Shown here: positions 31,391-41,769 of the stretch, piece after piece
Position numbering within the stretch: position 1 is the stretch's first letter
Layout of the letters: each line of letters opens with the position of its first letter
Assembly: GCA_947468085.1 (NCBI GenBank)
Contig: CANIKY010000002.1
Span: 1-64,000, forward strand
Source: Paracoccaceae bacterium
Lineage (GTDB): Bacteria; Pseudomonadota; Alphaproteobacteria; Rhodobacterales; Rhodobacteraceae
Length of the DNA stretch: 64,000 nt
Direction: 5' to 3'
Notes under the pieces: model-generated
Seen by the model: only the letters and a program-made list of their open reading frames with translations
What the model was told of the DNA's origin: nothing
Database searches by the model: none
Program-made: the position numbers and the translations under genes

Positions 31391-31425
31391 GGGGCGGATT
31401 TTACCGCCCCATAGTTAAAGAATCG

Positions 31426-32409
31426 TTACTCAGACCGCGCGCGACGCCCACCACGCCGGCCGGAGGTGGCGGCTGATGCGGCGGCCGACGCCTCGGCAAA
31501 AGTTGCGCCTGCTTCAACGGCTTCGAGTACTTTGGCAAAGCGGATCCACTCGCCGCCGTTGGCGTCATGGTTCATCAGGAAGTTGGCGGCGCGAATGGCT
31601 TCCATCTCGGCCTGACGCACGGGGTTCATGATCGCTGACGTCATGCCAGCGGTCATCGCCATTGGCAGGAAGGCTGCGTTGATACCATGCCGCTGTGGCA
31701 GGCCGAAGCTGATATTTGACGCCCCACAAGTGGTGTTCACACCCAATTCCTCGCGCAGACGGCGTACCAGCGCAAATACTTGCTGGCCGGCAGACCCCAT
31801 CGCCCCGACGGGCATGACCAGCGGATCCACCACAATGTCGTGGGCAGGAATGCCAAAGTCGGCGGCGCGTTGCACGATCTTTTTGGCCACGGCAAAGCGC
31901 ACATCGGGGTCTTGCGAAATGCCGGTGTCGTCGTTGGAAATGGCCACAACCGGCACATTATACTTTTTGACCAAGGGCAGAATGCGTTCCAGACGTTCTT
32001 CCTCGCCCGTGACGGAATTCAACAGGGGACGACCCTCGCAGGCCAAAAGCCCTGCTTCCAAAGCGTCAGGAACCGAGGAATCGATGCACAAAGGCACATC
32101 AACGACACCTTGGATGATTTCGATCAAGGCCTTCATCAACGGCGGTTCGGTAAAATTATTGTCGGCATAGCGCGGGTCGACGGCCATTTTGTTGGTGAAA
32201 ACCGCACCAGAGTTCACATCCAGAATGGTCGCCCCGCAGGCGACCTGTTCTAGCGCGTCTTTCAGGACGGTGTCGAAATTGTCCATCTCCAGCTCTGCTG
32301 CCAGTTTCTTGCGGCCGGTGGGGTTGATACGCTCTCCGATCACGCAGAACGGCTCGTCAAAGCCGATGATCACGGTTTTTGTTTTGGATTCTACAACGGT
32401 ACGGGTCAT
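31426..32409 (-). CDS. Methyltetrahydrofolate-binding (pterin-binding) methyltransferase, MetH/AcsE-like single domain
   Basis: VIGERINPTGRKKLAAEL, ATILDVNSGAV, LCIDSSVPDALEAGL, CGASNISFGLPQRHGIN; start set at MTRTVV. Confidence 0.85.
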   Translation of the reverse strand: MTRTVVESKTKTVIIGFDEPFCVIGERINPTGRKKLAAELEMDNFDTVLKDALEQVACGATILDVNSGAVFTNKMAVDPRYADNNFTEPPLMKALIEIIQGVVDVPLCIDSSVPDALEAGLLACEGRPLLNSVTGEEERLERILPLVKKYNVPVVAISNDDTGISQDPDVRFAVAKKIVQRAADFGIPAHDIVVDPLVMPVGAMGSAGQQVFALVRRLREELGVNTTCGASNISFGLPQRHGINAAFLPMAMTAGMTSAIMNPVRQAEMEAIRAANFLMNHDANGGEWIRFAKVLEAVEAGATFAEASAAASAATSGRRGGRRARSE

Positions 32410-32423
32410 GGTCAAAAGTCCTT

Positions 32424-33335
32424 TTAAGCGTTCACAGGCAGGCCCGCGGCGCCGCCGTTGTCGGTGACCCATTGGGCGTTGGTCTTGATGCCGCCCAAGG
32501 GGAAGAAATGCACCTGTTCGATGTTAAAGCCCAGGGTTGCGGCCTTGTGGGCGGCCAGTTCGCCCGCCACTTCGGTGGGTTCATAGGGCAACAAAAGCTT
32601 GGTGACATCCATCGCGCGCTTTTGCAGCACGCGCAGCGAAGCGCCCACCCCGCAGGCGATGGCAAATTTGATCAAGGTTTGCAGCTTGGCAGGGCCAGCG
32701 ATGCCGATGTGGATGGGCATGAAGATGCCGGCATCGGATAACTTGTTCGCCCAAGCGATGACAGGGTCGGCTTCAAAGCAAAACTGAGTGGCGATCGCGA
32801 ATTTTGCGTCAGAGCGGTTGGCGAAGGCCTGCTTCCACGCCAAGGCCTGCATGATCACGGCATCGCCGTCTTTGTCGATGTCTTTGTTACCTTCGGGGTG
32901 GCCTGCCACGTGCAACCGGTCAAACCCATCAAACAAGCCGCTTTCCAACAGTTGCATGGAGGAGTGGTAATCACCGTGCGGGGTTGTCACGCCACCGGCC
33001 AAAAGCAACGCTTGGCGCACGTTGGCCTCACCTTGATAGCGCGCGATCCAATCGGCCAGCATGGCCTTGTCTTTGATGATGCGCGCGGGAAAATGTGGCA
33101 TAACGTCAAAGCCTTCGCCCGCGACGCGCTTGGCGGTGGCGACCATGTCTTCGATTGGCGTGCCTTCAATATGGGCCACATAGACGCGCGTGCCTTTGGG
33201 CAGGATCGCGCGGAAATCTTCGATCTTCTCGGCGGTGCGGGGCATCACCTCGATTGAATAGCCTTGCAAAAAGGCTTCCAGATCGGCGGAGGATGCGGCA
33301 GCGGCCGCATCGCGGCGAAAGTTGAACAGGGCCAT
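32424..33335 (-). CDS. Methylenetetrahydrofolate reductase family protein
   Basis: YSIEVMPRTAEKIEDF, TQFCFEADPVIAWANKLSDAGIFMPIHIGIAGP; start set at MALFNF. Confidence 0.85.
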   Translation of the reverse strand: MALFNFRRDAAAAASSADLEAFLQGYSIEVMPRTAEKIEDFRAILPKGTRVYVAHIEGTPIEDMVATAKRVAGEGFDVMPHFPARIIKDKAMLADWIARYQGEANVRQALLLAGGVTTPHGDYHSSMQLLESGLFDGFDRLHVAGHPEGNKDIDKDGDAVIMQALAWKQAFANRSDAKFAIATQFCFEADPVIAWANKLSDAGIFMPIHIGIAGPAKLQTLIKFAIACGVGASLRVLQKRAMDVTKLLLPYEPTEVAGELAAHKAATLGFNIEQVHFFPLGGIKTNAQWVTDNGGAAGLPVNA

Positions 33336-33351
33336 GATCTTGTCCTTTACG

Positions 33352-33654
33352 TCAGGCTTTTGCCCAGCCGTCAGCGGCGATGAGGGATTTAAGGCGTTCG
33401 GTGTCATAGGTCGCTTCGATCTGGGCGGCTTGGGCTTGCGCTACTTCCATCTGCTCACCGTCAACCGGAAAGGGCTCGGCTTTGCGCCATTCGGCCAAAT
33501 AGGCATCAGCATCTTTTGCGCCGATCTTCATGGCGCAGCGGTCAATCGCCTGTTCAAAGCGCTCGGTCAGTTTGACCTTGGCAGCCGCGCGGCCCTTGCC
33601 GACGATGATCTGGGCGGGGATGTCGCGCCAGTAAACGATGATGACGTCGGGCAT
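33352..33654 (-). CDS. 'Virulence factor' domain small protein (100 aa)
   Basis: MPDVIIVYWRDIPAQIIVGKGRAAAKVKLTERFEQAIDRCAMKIG; tightly linked to the MTHFR and pterin methyltransferase genes. Confidence 0.7.
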   Translation of the reverse strand: MPDVIIVYWRDIPAQIIVGKGRAAAKVKLTERFEQAIDRCAMKIGAKDADAYLAEWRKAEPFPVDGEQMEVAQAQAAQIEATYDTERLKSLIAADGWAKA

Positions 33655-33843
33655 GGTTATGATTCCGCTATGAAGGCTTCGAGCCCTGTTTAGCGCCAAT
33701 TTGCGACAGGCGATGCCGGATTTCGACATCGCACGGCGTGGATGCGACGGCAGGCGTTGACACGCGGCCGATCCGTGCAATGCGGGCTTGAGCATGGCAG
33801 CCTTCAGGGCTAGGGTTGGTACAACAACAGATGGAGGGCGGCG

Positions 33844-34980
33844 ATGACGCCCCAGCGTCCCCGGGGGGCGGACGCACTTGAGCAAAAGGTTGAGCTTAAT
33901 TCAGGCTCTCTTCTGCCGGACTTGTCTGCTCCCTTACAGACCGGATCTGGCCAGCTTTATGCTGCGCTAGATCTTGGAACAAACTCGTGCCGCATGCTGA
34001 TTGCCCAACCCAAGGGCAGTCAGTTTGTCGTCTTGGATAGCTTTTCCAAAACCGTGCAACTGGGTGCGGGTTTGGAAGCATCGGGCAAATTGTCGCGCGC
34101 CTCGATGAACCGCACCATTCAAGCTTTGCGGATTTGCGAGAAGAAGATCGAAAAACATGGCGTCACGCGGATGCGTCTGGTTGCGACCGAGGCCTGCCGG
34201 CGCGCAAGCAATTCCAAGGAATTTATCAAGCAGGTGCGGCGCGAAACGGGCCTGACGATTGAAATAATCGGGTCTGAAGAAGAGGCCCGGTTGGCCGTGA
34301 TTTCCTGCGCGCCCTTGGTGCGGGCGGCATCAGAGCAGGTTTTGGTTGTCGATATTGGCGGAGGGTCAACCGAACTGGTTTGGATCGACCTGCGTCAAGT
34401 TGATCCTGATGATCGGCCCAAGTCGATTATGCGGTTGTCGTCGGGGTTTGATCGGCAGGGCTTGCGTGATGCGCGGGTGGTGGATTGGATTTCGGTTCCC
34501 CTTGGCGTGGCCACCTTGAAAGATCAGTTCATTGATGTCGAGGACGACTCTGCCCGCTTTGCGTTGATGTCATGGTTCTTTGAAGAAAGCCTATCCACCT
34601 TTTCCCCTGCGGCGGTTGTGCAGTCGCGCAAAGGCTTTCAGATTATCGGCACCTCGGGCACGGTCACCACAGTTGCGGCGTCCTTCTTGGGGCTGCGGCG
34701 CTATGATCGGGCGAAAGTGGATGGATTGGTGATGTCGACCGACCAAATCGACCTTGTCATCCGCGAGTATCTGGCGCTTGGTCCTGACGGACGCAGGACA
34801 GATCCGCGTATTGGCCGTGATCGGCATACATTGATCATGTCCGGGGCAGCAATCTTGCAGGCCTTGATGCGCATTTGGCCCACCGATCAGCTTTCAGTTG
34901 CGGATCGTGGTCTGCGCGAGGGGCTTTTATACGCACAAATGACCGCCGATGGCGTGTTGGGAGACGGACCTTTTGCATGA
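33844..34980 (+). CDS. Ppx/GppA family phosphatase
   Basis: [41 protein letters not shown]. Confidence 0.93.
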   Translation: MTPQRPRGADALEQKVELNSGSLLPDLSAPLQTGSGQLYAALDLGTNSCRMLIAQPKGSQFVVLDSFSKTVQLGAGLEASGKLSRASMNRTIQALRICEKKIEKHGVTRMRLVATEACRRASNSKEFIKQVRRETGLTIEIIGSEEEARLAVISCAPLVRAASEQVLVVDIGGGSTELVWIDLRQVDPDDRPKSIMRLSSGFDRQGLRDARVVDWISVPLGVATLKDQFIDVEDDSARFALMSWFFEESLSTFSPAAVVQSRKGFQIIGTSGTVTTVAASFLGLRRYDRAKVDGLVMSTDQIDLVIREYLALGPDGRRTDPRIGRDRHTLIMSGAAILQALMRIWPTDQLSVADRGLREGLLYAQMTADGVLGDGPFA

Positions 34981-35714
34981 CTGAAACGAATGATTCTGGC
35001 CGAGGGCGGCGCGATCTGCGCATCAAGGTTAAGACGGCCAAGGGCAGGAAGCTTTCCTCGACCTTATGGCTGGAACGCCAGTTGAATGATCCCTATGTCA
35101 CCAAAGCCAAGCGCGAAGGGTATCGTGGACGCGCGGCCTATAAGATTATGGAGTTGGATGACAAGTACGGCTTTCTTAAGCCCGGTGCTCGAGTGGTGGA
35201 TTTGGGCTGCGCTCCGGGCGGTTGGTGTCAGGTGGCGGTGCCGCGCGTCAATGCCTTGGGCGAAAAGGCCAATAAGCCGATTGGCACCGTTTTGGGGATT
35301 GACCTGCAAGAGATAGAACCGATTGCGGGCTGCGAATTGCATCAGTTGGATTTTCTGGCTGACGATGCGGATGCTTTGGTGAAGGGGTGGTTGGGGGGCA
35401 GGGCTGATGTGGTGCTGTCAGATATGGCGGCTTCGGCCTCTGGTCATAAGGGCACGGATCACTTGCGCATCATAGCCTTGGTCGAGGCGGCCTTGGCCTT
35501 TGCTTTTGATGTGCTGGAAGAAGACGGCACCTTTGTCGCCAAGGTTTTGGCAGGAGGGGCAGAATTGACCATGCAAAACCAACTCAAAAAAGCTTTTCGC
35601 AAAGTGGCCAATGTGAAACCGCCAGCCAGCCGGGCAGATTCGTCTGAAAAGTTCGTTGTGGCGCAAGGATTTCGCCGCGCAAGCCTGACAGATTGGGAAG
35701 AACCGCGCGGGTGA
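34977..35714 (+). CDS. rlmE: 23S rRNA (uridine2552-2'-O)-methyltransferase
   Basis: [57 protein letters not shown] overlap with ppx. Confidence 0.95.
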   Translation: MTETNDSGRGRRDLRIKVKTAKGRKLSSTLWLERQLNDPYVTKAKREGYRGRAAYKIMELDDKYGFLKPGARVVDLGCAPGGWCQVAVPRVNALGEKANKPIGTVLGIDLQEIEPIAGCELHQLDFLADDADALVKGWLGGRADVVLSDMAASASGHKGTDHLRIIALVEAALAFAFDVLEEDGTFVAKVLAGGAELTMQNQLKKAFRKVANVKPPASRADSSEKFVVAQGFRRASLTDWEEPRG

Positions 35715-35740
35715 TTAAACCGCCATGAAGGCCCCAAAAA

Positions 35741-35766
35741 AATAAAGCACCCGAGGGTGCCTTATT
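35741..35766. terminator. Bidirectional terminator between rlmE and the DUF882 gene
   Basis: AATAAaGCACCC-GA-GGGTGCcTTATT hairpin between convergent genes. Confidence 0.7.
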
Positions 35767-35785
35767 GTTTGCAATATTGTGCCGT

Positions 35786-36355
35786 TCAGCCGGCCCAAGT
35801 GCGGAAGGGACCGCAATCCATGTGAACAAAGTTTCCGCGGTTGTAATGCCCAACACCGCCTGCGGCACAAGCCTCGGCCGCATTGGCCATTTGCTTCACG
35901 CTGCGCGAAGACAAGCGCAGATCAGCGGCCATCCCCTGCACGTGCAACGAGTTCTTTGCCACGCCGTGCGATTCCGACCGCAACATGGCGTTGGTCTTGG
36001 GCGTGCGGTAGCCCGACAACAGCATATAGGGTTCTTTCACATCCAAAAGATGGTGGGTGGCCGCAATAATGTCTAAATTGTGCGGGTTCATCGCAATCGT
36101 CGAATCCACCCGCAAATCGCGCATGAAATGGCTGATTTCGGTCACAACTTCTGGAATATAGGCACCGTCAATCCAGTAAACCGCATTGACAGATTCGCCC
36201 GAGCGGCCCGAATACATATGCACACGGCGCACATCGCCCGCACCTTTCAGAAAACCTGCTGCTTTCGAAAACGTCGGGGCTGCAACAACGCTTGCGGCAA
36301 CAAAGATACGCAACAAACTGCGCCGTGAGAGGCCAACATCTTGCGATTGAATCAT
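35786..36355 (-). CDS. DUF882 / YcbK-like M15-type peptidase-fold protein, Tat-like signal
   Basis: SRRSLLRIFVAASVVAAP leader; HGVAKNSLHVQGMAADLRL, LLSGYRTPKTNAML. Confidence 0.88.
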   Translation of the reverse strand: MIQSQDVGLSRRSLLRIFVAASVVAAPTFSKAAGFLKGAGDVRRVHMYSGRSGESVNAVYWIDGAYIPEVVTEISHFMRDLRVDSTIAMNPHNLDIIAATHHLLDVKEPYMLLSGYRTPKTNAMLRSESHGVAKNSLHVQGMAADLRLSSRSVKQMANAAEACAAGGVGHYNRGNFVHMDCGPFRTWAG

Positions 36356-36638
36356 ATGTTTGCCCATCCTGTTGTCTTGCCCACTATGCAGTCATGCCGG
36401 AAATTCTTTTGTACCGTTCACACTCTGCACGGGTTTAGTGACACAACTTTGCCATTCGCCCAACACTGAATGCGGCCCAGATCACGCAAGGTAAGGCTTA
36501 TCGGCAAGAATTCGCTGAGTGGGGTGGCGAAAAACCGCCATCCTCGTTTTTTGGGTCTTATGTGACCTTTCTGCGACAGGTCCAAAAATCTCGCCTCAGT
36601 CGCCTTGGCGTTGTTTGCAAGATAGGCGGAATTTCGCT

Positions 36639-38297
36639 ATGGTACGGAAACTTAAGCAAAAAGAAGGGCTGCACAGTCAAAGTGACAGCTTAAAGGATCT
36701 AAGTATGCAAAGCAGTGGGGTGAACCGCCGGGTAGCGCTTGGCTTGATGAGTGCGGGCTTAGCTTTGGGCGCGGGGTTGACCCCCGCCGTGGCTGCGCTG
36801 AATGAATTGACGACAGGTCAGTTTGATGACCCGGTCCTTGAAAAATTCTATAGCGCGCGCGCTTATGCCACGCTTTGGACAGGGCAGGGCGACGGCGCAA
36901 GGCGCAAAGCTGCCTTGCAAGCTTTTGATACGGCCGCAGATCACGCCCTGCCTGTGCAGCGCTATGATGCTAAGGCGCTGCGCAAGGCCTTTGCCTCTGC
37001 CCGAACAGAGGCTGATCTTGTCCGGTTAGAGGTGGCGATGTCGTCCGCGCTTTTGGCCTTTGCGCGGGATATGTCATCAGGCGTTTTGACCCCTGCCAAG
37101 ATTGACTACGGCATCAAGCGCAAAATCCTGCGCCCTGACCCGCAAGCCATTCTGGCCCAAGCCGAGGCAGCAGATTTTGCCGATTGGTTGGAAGCCCTTG
37201 TGCCCGCAACGCCGGTGTACAGCCGCCTTATGGCAGAAAAAATTGCGCTTGAAGCTTTGGTGGCCGCTGGAGGCTACGGACCTGCCCTCACGGCTGAGGA
37301 AATCAAGCCTGATGCCAGCACCGCCGACATCATCGCGCTGCGCGACCGTTTGATTGGGCTTGGCTATCTGGAACGCTCTTTCACGCAAACCTTCGACGCT
37401 AACTTGCAAGCCGCCGTGCAGCGCTTTCAACAAAACAACGGCATTGGCCCGGATGGGGTGGTGGGCAAGGGCACGCTGGCGTGTTTGAACTTGTCAGCCG
37501 AAGATCATCTGAAATCGGTGGTTGTCGCGATGGAGCGGCTGCGCTGGATGGGCAATGCCGATCTTGGGTCGCGCCACATCTGGGTGAACCAGCCCGATTT
37601 CACGGTGAAAGTGTTTGACGAGGGCGCTGCCACTTTTGAAAGCCGTGTCGTGATTGGCAAGCTTGGCCATGACACCCAAAGCCCGGAATTTTCCGATGTA
37701 ATGGAGTTTATGGTGGTTAACCCGACTTGGTCGGTGCCGCGCTCGATCGTAGTGAATGAATATTTGCCGCAGTTTAAAGAAGACCCTTTGGCAGAATCGC
37801 AGTTGCAGTTGTTAGACCCCGACGGCAACATCATTGACCGATCGACTGTGGATTTTGCGGCTTACACGCCTGAAACCTTCCCCTATGCCTTGCGCCAACC
37901 TGCGGAAGAGGGAAACGCTTTAGGCAAGGTGAAGTTCATGTTCCCCAATACCTACAACATCTATCTGCACGATACGCCGACCAAGTCGCTTTTTGCCAAA
38001 GATGTGCGCGCCTTTAGCCATGGCTGCATTCGTGTCGGTGCGCCCTTTGAATTGGCCTATTTTCTGCTGGCGCGCCAAAGCGATAATCCCAAAGGCTTGT
38101 TTGAAAGCTACCTTAACACCGGGGCCGAGGCTGTGCTGAACCTTGTGGAATCCGTGCCGGTTCATCTGGTTTACTTCACCGCTTGGCCCGACGATTCGGG
38201 CAGCATGGGGTATCGACGTGACATTTATGGGCGCGACAAAAAGCTTTTCTCTGCCTTGGCAGAGGCTGGGGTGGCACTCGCGGGCATTCAAAGTTAA
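36639..38297 (+). CDS. L,D-transpeptidase (YcbB-like) with peptidoglycan-binding domain
   Basis: RFQQNNGIGPDGVVGKGTLACLN; catalytic HDTPTKSLFAKDVRAFSHGCIRV. Confidence 0.92.
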   Translation: MVRKLKQKEGLHSQSDSLKDLSMQSSGVNRRVALGLMSAGLALGAGLTPAVAALNELTTGQFDDPVLEKFYSARAYATLWTGQGDGARRKAALQAFDTAADHALPVQRYDAKALRKAFASARTEADLVRLEVAMSSALLAFARDMSSGVLTPAKIDYGIKRKILRPDPQAILAQAEAADFADWLEALVPATPVYSRLMAEKIALEALVAAGGYGPALTAEEIKPDASTADIIALRDRLIGLGYLERSFTQTFDANLQAAVQRFQQNNGIGPDGVVGKGTLACLNLSAEDHLKSVVVAMERLRWMGNADLGSRHIWVNQPDFTVKVFDEGAATFESRVVIGKLGHDTQSPEFSDVMEFMVVNPTWSVPRSIVVNEYLPQFKEDPLAESQLQLLDPDGNIIDRSTVDFAAYTPETFPYALRQPAEEGNALGKVKFMFPNTYNIYLHDTPTKSLFAKDVRAFSHGCIRVGAPFELAYFLLARQSDNPKGLFESYLNTGAEAVLNLVESVPVHLVYFTAWPDDSGSMGYRRDIYGRDKKLFSALAEAGVALAGIQS

Positions 38298-38332
38298 TCA
38301 AGCCCGAGGCGTTTTCCTAAGCGGAGGCTGAT

Positions 38333-39430
38333 TTGTCCCATAGCATCGCAAACATAGCAGCCGCCATCGGTGCCCCGTTTGAAGGGGTGGGGGATTTGCT
38401 GGTTGACGGTGCGGCAGAGCCTGCCTTTGCCACGTCCCAGCAGTTGGCGCTGGCGACCAACCCAAAATACGCGGAAGGTTTGGCACAAGGGCAGGCGCGC
38501 GCCGCGTTGCTTTGGCCGGGCGCTGATTGGCGCGCCTTGGGGTTGCAGGCGGCCATCTTTGCGCCAAGGGGGCGTTTGGCTATGGCGGGCTTGACGCGGA
38601 CGCTGGATGCAGGGCCTGCGATTGCGCCCGGAGTTCATGCGATGACGGTGGTTGATGCTTCAGCGCAGGTGGGGGCTGGGGCTGCGATTGGGCCATTTGT
38701 CAGCATTGGTGCTGGCGCGGTGATCGGCGCGCGAGCGCGCATTGCGGGCCATGTGGCAATTGGTGCAGGCGCCGTGGTGGGAGACGATGCCCTGATCCTT
38801 GAGGGGGTCAAAGTTGGCGCGCGGGTGGTGATTGGCGATAGGGTTATCTTGCAACCGGGCTGCGTGATTGGGTCTGACGGGTTTTCCTTTGTGACAGCTG
38901 AGATTTCAGGTGTGGAGGAAATTCGCACAACCCTTGGATTAAGAAGCGAAATTCGCCACCAAGAATGGCACCGCATCCATTCGCTTGGCGCGGTGATCTT
39001 GGGCGATGATGTCGAAGTGGGGGCCAATACCTGCATCGATCGGGGCACAATCCGCTCTACCAAAATCGGCAGCCGTACCAAAATCGATAATCTGGCCCAT
39101 ATCGCCCACAACGTCGAGGTGGGCGAAGATTGTCTGATTTGCGGCATGGTCGGGCTGGCAGGGTCAGCCCGTATCGGCAACCGCGTGGTGTTGGCCGGGC
39201 AATGCGGGGTCGGTGACAATTTGACTGTGGGCGATGATGTGATTGCGGGGGCTGCGACCAAAATCATGACCAGCACGCCCGCGGGACGCGTCCTTTTGGG
39301 CTATCCTGCGCTGAAGATGGACAAGACGATCGAATTGCAAAAGGCTTTGCGTCGTCTGCCGCGCCTGTCGCAACGTGTGGCGCGCCTTGAGGATCGTCTT
39401 GGGGCGCCGGCACCCAAAGATGAAGACTAA
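38333..39430 (+). CDS. lpxD: UDP-3-O-acylglucosamine N-acyltransferase (LpxD-like), TTG start
   Basis: Hexapeptide repeats; [46 protein letters not shown]. Confidence 0.9.
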   Translation: MSHSIANIAAAIGAPFEGVGDLLVDGAAEPAFATSQQLALATNPKYAEGLAQGQARAALLWPGADWRALGLQAAIFAPRGRLAMAGLTRTLDAGPAIAPGVHAMTVVDASAQVGAGAAIGPFVSIGAGAVIGARARIAGHVAIGAGAVVGDDALILEGVKVGARVVIGDRVILQPGCVIGSDGFSFVTAEISGVEEIRTTLGLRSEIRHQEWHRIHSLGAVILGDDVEVGANTCIDRGTIRSTKIGSRTKIDNLAHIAHNVEVGEDCLICGMVGLAGSARIGNRVVLAGQCGVGDNLTVGDDVIAGAATKIMTSTPAGRVLLGYPALKMDKTIELQKALRRLPRLSQRVARLEDRLGAPAPKDED

Positions 39431-39458
39431 CGCTGCGCCTTTAGCTGTGCGCAGCGTT
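39429..39458. terminator. Bidirectional terminator hairpin between lpxD and ialB-like gene
   Basis: AACGCTGCGC-CTTTAGCTGT-GCGCAGCGTT between convergent genes, overlapping the lpxD stop codon. Confidence 0.65.
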
Positions 39459-39468
39459 CGTATCTCGC

Positions 39469-40095
39469 TTAGTTCTTGGTGTTGACCGCCACGTCTACGA
39501 TCGCTTGATGCCCTGCGGTAAAGCCCTTGAGCGCAATTTTGATAACGACGGTCTTGGCTGGGGCTGCAGCAGGAACAATGGTCATAATCGCATCAGAGCC
39601 TGCTTGCAGGGCCGCAAGATCTTCTGCGGTAAAGCCCACTTTGGCGACACATCCGTTCTGATTGCAGTAAGAAAACGGATAGATTTTGGCCGTTCCCGCA
39701 TCAACGCTAATGCGCAGATTAGCAGTCAGCAGGGTTTCAAGCGGGGCTAGAACATTTGCCCCTAGCACAGCCTGTGACCCCTCTGGCAGCGTGAAGAAAC
39801 TGATTTCTGACACGGGATTGCCGGTGTCATCTTTGAGCAGTTGGTACAACTGGCACGGATCAGATCCGTCTGGCTTTTTCACGCAGCGCTGTTCCCAAGC
39901 ATCAAACTTGGCCGCCAGATAAATGCCCCCCAGTTGGGCTGAGGCTTGATCAGGTATGCCGTCTGGTACGCCCATGGCCAATCCATCCGCGGGGGCTGGT
40001 GTTGCGGTGGTTTGGGCCAGCGCGGGAAACGCTGCGCAGCCTAGGGCAGCGGATAAGCCAAGTGCCACGGCAAGGCGGGCTAAGGTGCGGGTCAT
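39469..40095 (-). CDS. Invasion-associated locus B (IalB) family protein
   Basis: Signal peptide, DAWEQRCVKKPDGSDPCQLYQLL, YCNQNGCVAKVGF. Confidence 0.85.
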   Translation of the reverse strand: MTRTLARLAVALGLSAALGCAAFPALAQTTATPAPADGLAMGVPDGIPDQASAQLGGIYLAAKFDAWEQRCVKKPDGSDPCQLYQLLKDDTGNPVSEISFFTLPEGSQAVLGANVLAPLETLLTANLRISVDAGTAKIYPFSYCNQNGCVAKVGFTAEDLAALQAGSDAIMTIVPAAAPAKTVVIKIALKGFTAGHQAIVDVAVNTKN

Positions 40096-40247
40096 ATGTC
40101 TGTCCTTGAAGATGCGCAAACGTGTCTGTTGAACGTCACATAGCATAGGGCGAGCGAGCCGTCAGGTCACAAAACGCTTTGCACTTGAAGGTTGCGAAAC
40201 AAGGAACAGTTTTTGGCAATCAGGTGAATGCAGTCTCGACCCAAAGA

Positions 40248-40274
40248 AAAAAGGGCCGACGAGCGACCCTTTTT
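40248..40274. terminator. Terminator-like hairpin
   Basis: AAAAAGGGcCG-ACGAG-CGaCCCTTTTT in the 370-bp gap 40096-40463. Confidence 0.6.
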
Positions 40275-40463
40275 GCTTTATTTTTTGCTCCCTGTCGGAC
40301 TGGCCGACTTCATTAATCAAGGATTATGACTTTTTTACTTCTCGGTCAACACGGTTTTGTGACATGCGCTGCCAAAAACCTGCGCAAGGGACCAAATTCT
40401 GGGCGTTTGTGGCTTCATCTTGGGCCAAAACTTCAGAAACCCGCTTCAACCTAAATTTGACGC

Positions 40464-41768
40464 TTAGAGTTTTCGCACCTTAAGCCGTGTCAGGCGGTTT
40501 TCGCGGCGGCTGACCACCTCAAAGCGAAAGCCGTGAAAGCTAAAGGCTTGGCCTTGGGCGGGAATCATCTGCGCTTCGTGGATCACAAGGCCTGCGACGG
40601 TGTTGGCCTCATCATCGGGCAAGGACCAATCCGTGGCACGGTTCAAATCGCGGATCGTCATAGCGCCTTCGACAAGATAGCTGCCATCTTCCGCACGTTT
40701 TAGCGCGTTGGATTTGTCGACAAGGTCGAATTCATCGGTGATCTCGCCCACGATCTCTTCCAAGATGTCTTCCAGCGTGATCAGCCCCTGCAATGTGCCG
40801 TATTCGTCCACGACAAGTGCAAAATGCGTGCGGCGTTTGAGAAACTCGCGCATTTGTTCGTCAAGCGTGGTGGTATCGGGGATGAAGTAAGGTTTCATCG
40901 CCACTTTGACCACATCTAGGGCTGCCATGGCTTGATCATGGGTTTCGTGGATATGGCTTAACCGCTCCACCTCGCGCAGCAGATCTTTGGCGTGGACAAC
41001 GCCGAGGATGTTTTCGTCGCTGCCACGATAGACCGGCAAGCGCGAGTGCGACGAGGCGAGCATGAGGCTAACAATCTCTTCAGGGGCCAGATCGGCGTCG
41101 ATCATTTCAGTTTCGCGTCTGTGGCGCATGATCTCATCGACGGTGCGGTCGGCCAAATCCAAAGCACCCAACAGGCGGTCGCGGTCTTCCTTTTCCACAG
41201 CGCCTTCGGAATGGCCTAGCGAAATGGCCCCCGCTATCTCCTCGCGCAGGGCCAGAATATGGCGGTTAGGGTCGGCGCGCAGGCCGAAGATGCGCAATAT
41301 CAACCGCACAAGGGCGCGCACCGTGGTGACGATGGGGGTAAACAGCAAAATCAACACCTTCACCCCCGGCGCCACCAAAATCGCCACCGGAACCGGCGAT
41401 ATGATGGCCACGGTTTTGGGCAAAACTTCGGCAAAGACCAACACCAGCACAGTCACCATCACGGTGGCAATCGCGACCCCTTTTGATCCGAACAAATCGG
41501 TCAAAAGCGCTGTGGTTAGCGCGGCCGACAAGATATTGGCGATGTTGTTGCCCAACAGCAGCGCCCCGATCATCCGTTCGTTGTCATCGGTTACAGACAA
41601 GGCGGCCTTGGCCCCGCGTGAGCCCTTGTCTGCCTGTGCCTTTAGCATCCCGCGTGAAGCCGCCGTCAGCGCCGTTTCCGAGCCCGAGAAAAAGGCCGAG
41701 ATCAGCAAAAGCGCTGTGACAGCCAAGGCTGTCAGCAAAAGCGTTGCGTGGGCGATGATCCAGTCCAT
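40464..41768 (-). CDS. HlyC/CorC family transporter (CNNM + CBS domains)
   Basis: LISAFFSGSETALTAASRGML, CBS region SHSRLPVYRG, LITLEDILEEIVGEITDEFD. Confidence 0.93.
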   Translation of the reverse strand: MDWIIAHATLLLTALAVTALLLISAFFSGSETALTAASRGMLKAQADKGSRGAKAALSVTDDNERMIGALLLGNNIANILSAALTTALLTDLFGSKGVAIATVMVTVLVLVFAEVLPKTVAIISPVPVAILVAPGVKVLILLFTPIVTTVRALVRLILRIFGLRADPNRHILALREEIAGAISLGHSEGAVEKEDRDRLLGALDLADRTVDEIMRHRRETEMIDADLAPEEIVSLMLASSHSRLPVYRGSDENILGVVHAKDLLREVERLSHIHETHDQAMAALDVVKVAMKPYFIPDTTTLDEQMREFLKRRTHFALVVDEYGTLQGLITLEDILEEIVGEITDEFDLVDKSNALKRAEDGSYLVEGAMTIRDLNRATDWSLPDDEANTVAGLVIHEAQMIPAQGQAFSFHGFRFEVVSRRENRLTRLKVRKL

Positions 41769-41769
41769 G

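Noticed and set aside
30977-31414. 145-aa plus-strand ORF across the ccmG 3' end and hairpin array
   Set aside because: Starts inside ccmG out of frame and reads through the palindromes; low-complexity product.
33352-33654. Pathogenicity function for the 'virulence factor' domain protein
   Set aside because: The family name is historical; the metabolic gene neighbourhood argues against a virulence role.
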